Source of the DNA: Sva-07 sp963707515
GTDB lineage: Bacteria; Actinomycetota; Acidimicrobiia; Acidimicrobiales; Ilumatobacteraceae
DNA: 64,000 nt
Reading direction: 5' to 3'
Assembly: GCA_963707515.1 (NCBI GenBank)
Contig: CAVPQI010000001.1
Coordinates: 310,001-374,000, forward strand
Below the pieces are notes generated by a model, which saw only the letters and a list, made by a program, of their open reading frames with translations, was not told the origin of the DNA and did not search any database. The first letter of the stretch is position 1; each line of letters begins with the position of its first letter. Shown here piece after piece: positions 63,160 through 64,000 of this stretch. The translations under genes were made by a program, and so were the position numbers.

Positions 63160-63837
63160 GTGTCCGAACCGTCGACCGAGCGTCCGCTCCACGTCGCTTG
63201 CATCATGGACGGCAACGGGCGTTGGGCGGGGCGCCGCGGCCTCCCCCGCACGGAGGGCCACACCGAGGGCGAGGAGAACCTGGCGCGCCTCGTGCGCATC
63301 GCCGTCCGTCGCAACATCGGCTGGCTGACCGTCTTCGGCTTCTCCACCGAGAACTGGCAGCGGCCACGTCCCGAGGTGCGCCACATCCTCGGGCTCCACG
63401 AGAAGTTGTTCGGACGCGTCGCCGAGCTCAACGAGCTCAACGTGCGCATCCAGTGGATCGGGCGCCCGTTCGACTCCCCCGTCGCCCGCACCCCGCGCTA
63501 CGTGCAACGGGCGATCCGCAAGGCGATCGCCGACACGGCGTCGAACACCGGCATGTTGCTGACCGTCGCCTTCGACTACGGCGGCCGTTCCGAACTCGTT
63601 GCCGCCGTCGAGGCCGCCCGTCGAGAGCCCAATGGCGTCACGGTCGACTCCATCGGCGAGCACCTCTACCTGCCCGATCTCCCGCCCGTCGACGTCCTCG
63701 TGCGCACCAGCGGCGAGCAGCGGGTGTCGAACTTCCTGCTGTGGCAGTCGGCGGGTGCATCGATCTACTTCACGCCGGCCCCGTGGCCGGACTTCGACGA
63801 GCACGAGCTCGACGCCGCGCTCGCCCTCGCTCGATGA
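63160..63837 (+). CDS. uppS: Isoprenyl transferase (undecaprenyl diphosphate synthase-like), C-terminally short
   Basis: 225 aa from GTG 63160. Adds cis-isoprene units to make polyprenyl diphosphate, the lipid carrier for cell wall units. VACIMDGNGRWAGRRGLPRTEGH has the catalytic Asp17, then FGFSTENWQRP and VRTSGEQRVSNFLLWQ, the IPP site. It stops at WPDFDEHELDAALALAR. The usual family ending (Y/F-x-x-R-x-RRFGG, about ten residues) is missing, and the stop overlaps the ATG of the next gene (ATGA), so the end looks genuine. The missing motif is present in the divergent neighbour. Confidence 0.9.
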   Translation: MSEPSTERPLHVACIMDGNGRWAGRRGLPRTEGHTEGEENLARLVRIAVRRNIGWLTVFGFSTENWQRPRPEVRHILGLHEKLFGRVAELNELNVRIQWIGRPFDSPVARTPRYVQRAIRKAIADTASNTGMLLTVAFDYGGRSELVAAVEAARREPNGVTVDSIGEHLYLPDLPPVDVLVRTSGEQRVSNFLLWQSAGASIYFTPAPWPDFDEHELDAALALAR

Positions 63838-64000
63838 ACGCACCCGGCGACGCCGCGATCGGCGAAACGCTCGGTCACGTCACGGCCGAGCTTGCCAACG
63901 CCGAGGATCGGCCCGGTCAGCGGCGGATGGCCGAGCTCGTCGCCGCGGCGATCGCCGACAAGCGACACCTCGTGGTGCAGGCGGGCACCGGCACGGGGAA
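63834..64000 (+). CDS. DinG-like ATP-dependent helicase (N-terminal part)
   Basis: ATG 63834 overlaps the uppS stop. The visible 55 residues, MNAPGDAAIGETLGHVTAEL then EDRPGQRRMAELVAAAIADK and HLVVQAGTGTG, end in the Walker A region of the DinG/XPD helicase branch, preceded by the Q-motif-like PGQRRMAELV. The remainder, including the Fe-S and DEAH motifs, is outside the window, so the family is likely but not certain. Confidence 0.75.
   Translation, partial: MNAPGDAAIGETLGHVTAELANAEDRPGQRRMAELVAAAIADKRHLVVQAGTGTG

Overview
ORGANISM. The window is about 70% G+C. Coding is dense, with many 4-bp stop/start overlaps (GTGA or ATGA, at least a dozen). The gene set is actinobacterial: GuaB1-type IMPDH-related protein, a DUF3151 protein, class-II alpha2 glycyl-tRNA synthetase beside recO and uppS, a mitochondrial-type aconitase, and a LysM lipoprotein. 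I infer an acidimicrobial actinobacterium (Ilumatobacter-like). The class is an inference from gene content, not from an rRNA; no rRNA or tRNA gene is visible. The DNA reads as ordinary chromosome: no prophage, IS element or CRISPR array was found. No stretch over 300 bp lacks a gene. LAYOUT. 1-9.8 kb: rhodanese (partial), mobA-like, DUF3151, small membrane protein, MFS transporter, alpha/beta hydrolase, pyruvate kinase (two frameshifts), histidine phosphatase, M18 aminopeptidase, then the run guaB1-cmk-plsC. 9.9-15.3 kb: hydrolase, tsaC/sua5, J-domain protein, xylB, nitroreductase, enoyl-CoA hydratase. 15.4-21.6 kb: a branched-chain amino-acid type ABC uptake system, with substrate-binding lipoprotein on + and livH-livM-livG-livF plus a lipoprotein on -. 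21.6-28 kb: heme A synthase, an AttH/CrtC-like protein, TetR, SDR, methyltransferase, histidine phosphatase, DUF2510-like membrane protein. 28-38.6 kb: a heterodimeric ABC exporter, hexapeptide-repeat acyltransferase, P1 peptidase, panC, CPBP protease, proA-like dehydrogenase, MBL hydrolase. 38.7-45.5 kb: LysM lipoprotein and gltB-gltD. 45.7-53.3 kb: hydrolase, methyltransferase, crotonase, lldD-like oxidase, and GntR divergent from acn; nitroreductase. 53.3-60.3 kb: trpF-trpB-trpA with a class III cyclase and a DUF4097 gene upstream, ppk2, hydrolase, trpC. 60.3-64 kb: glyS, recO, a catalytically dead cis-prenyltransferase paralogue divergent from uppS, and the start of a DinG-like helicase. 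HOW THE PARTS FIT. GltBD makes glutamate; TrpC/F/B/A make tryptophan; PanC makes pantothenate; pyruvate kinase and aconitase are central carbon enzymes, with aconitase beside a GntR/UTRA regulator. The Liv system imports amino acids or similar small ligands. The uppS pair supplies the undecaprenyl carrier for wall synthesis. MAIN POINTS OF INTEREST. (1) The divergent uppS/uppS-like pair looks like a two-subunit cis-prenyltransferase: the enzyme keeps the catalytic Asp but lacks the C-terminal RRFGG, and the partner lacks the Asp but keeps RRFGG. (2) Intergenic 37-bp palindromes with conserved cores and variable, self-complementary arms; two copies run exactly from one convergent stop codon to the other. 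(3) A tandem 30-bp repeat carries five successive GTG start codons. (4) A LivH permease carries an extra secreted N-terminal domain. (5) Seven single-base frameshifts in otherwise intact conserved genes, all of the same +1 kind, suggest sequencing error rather than gene decay.
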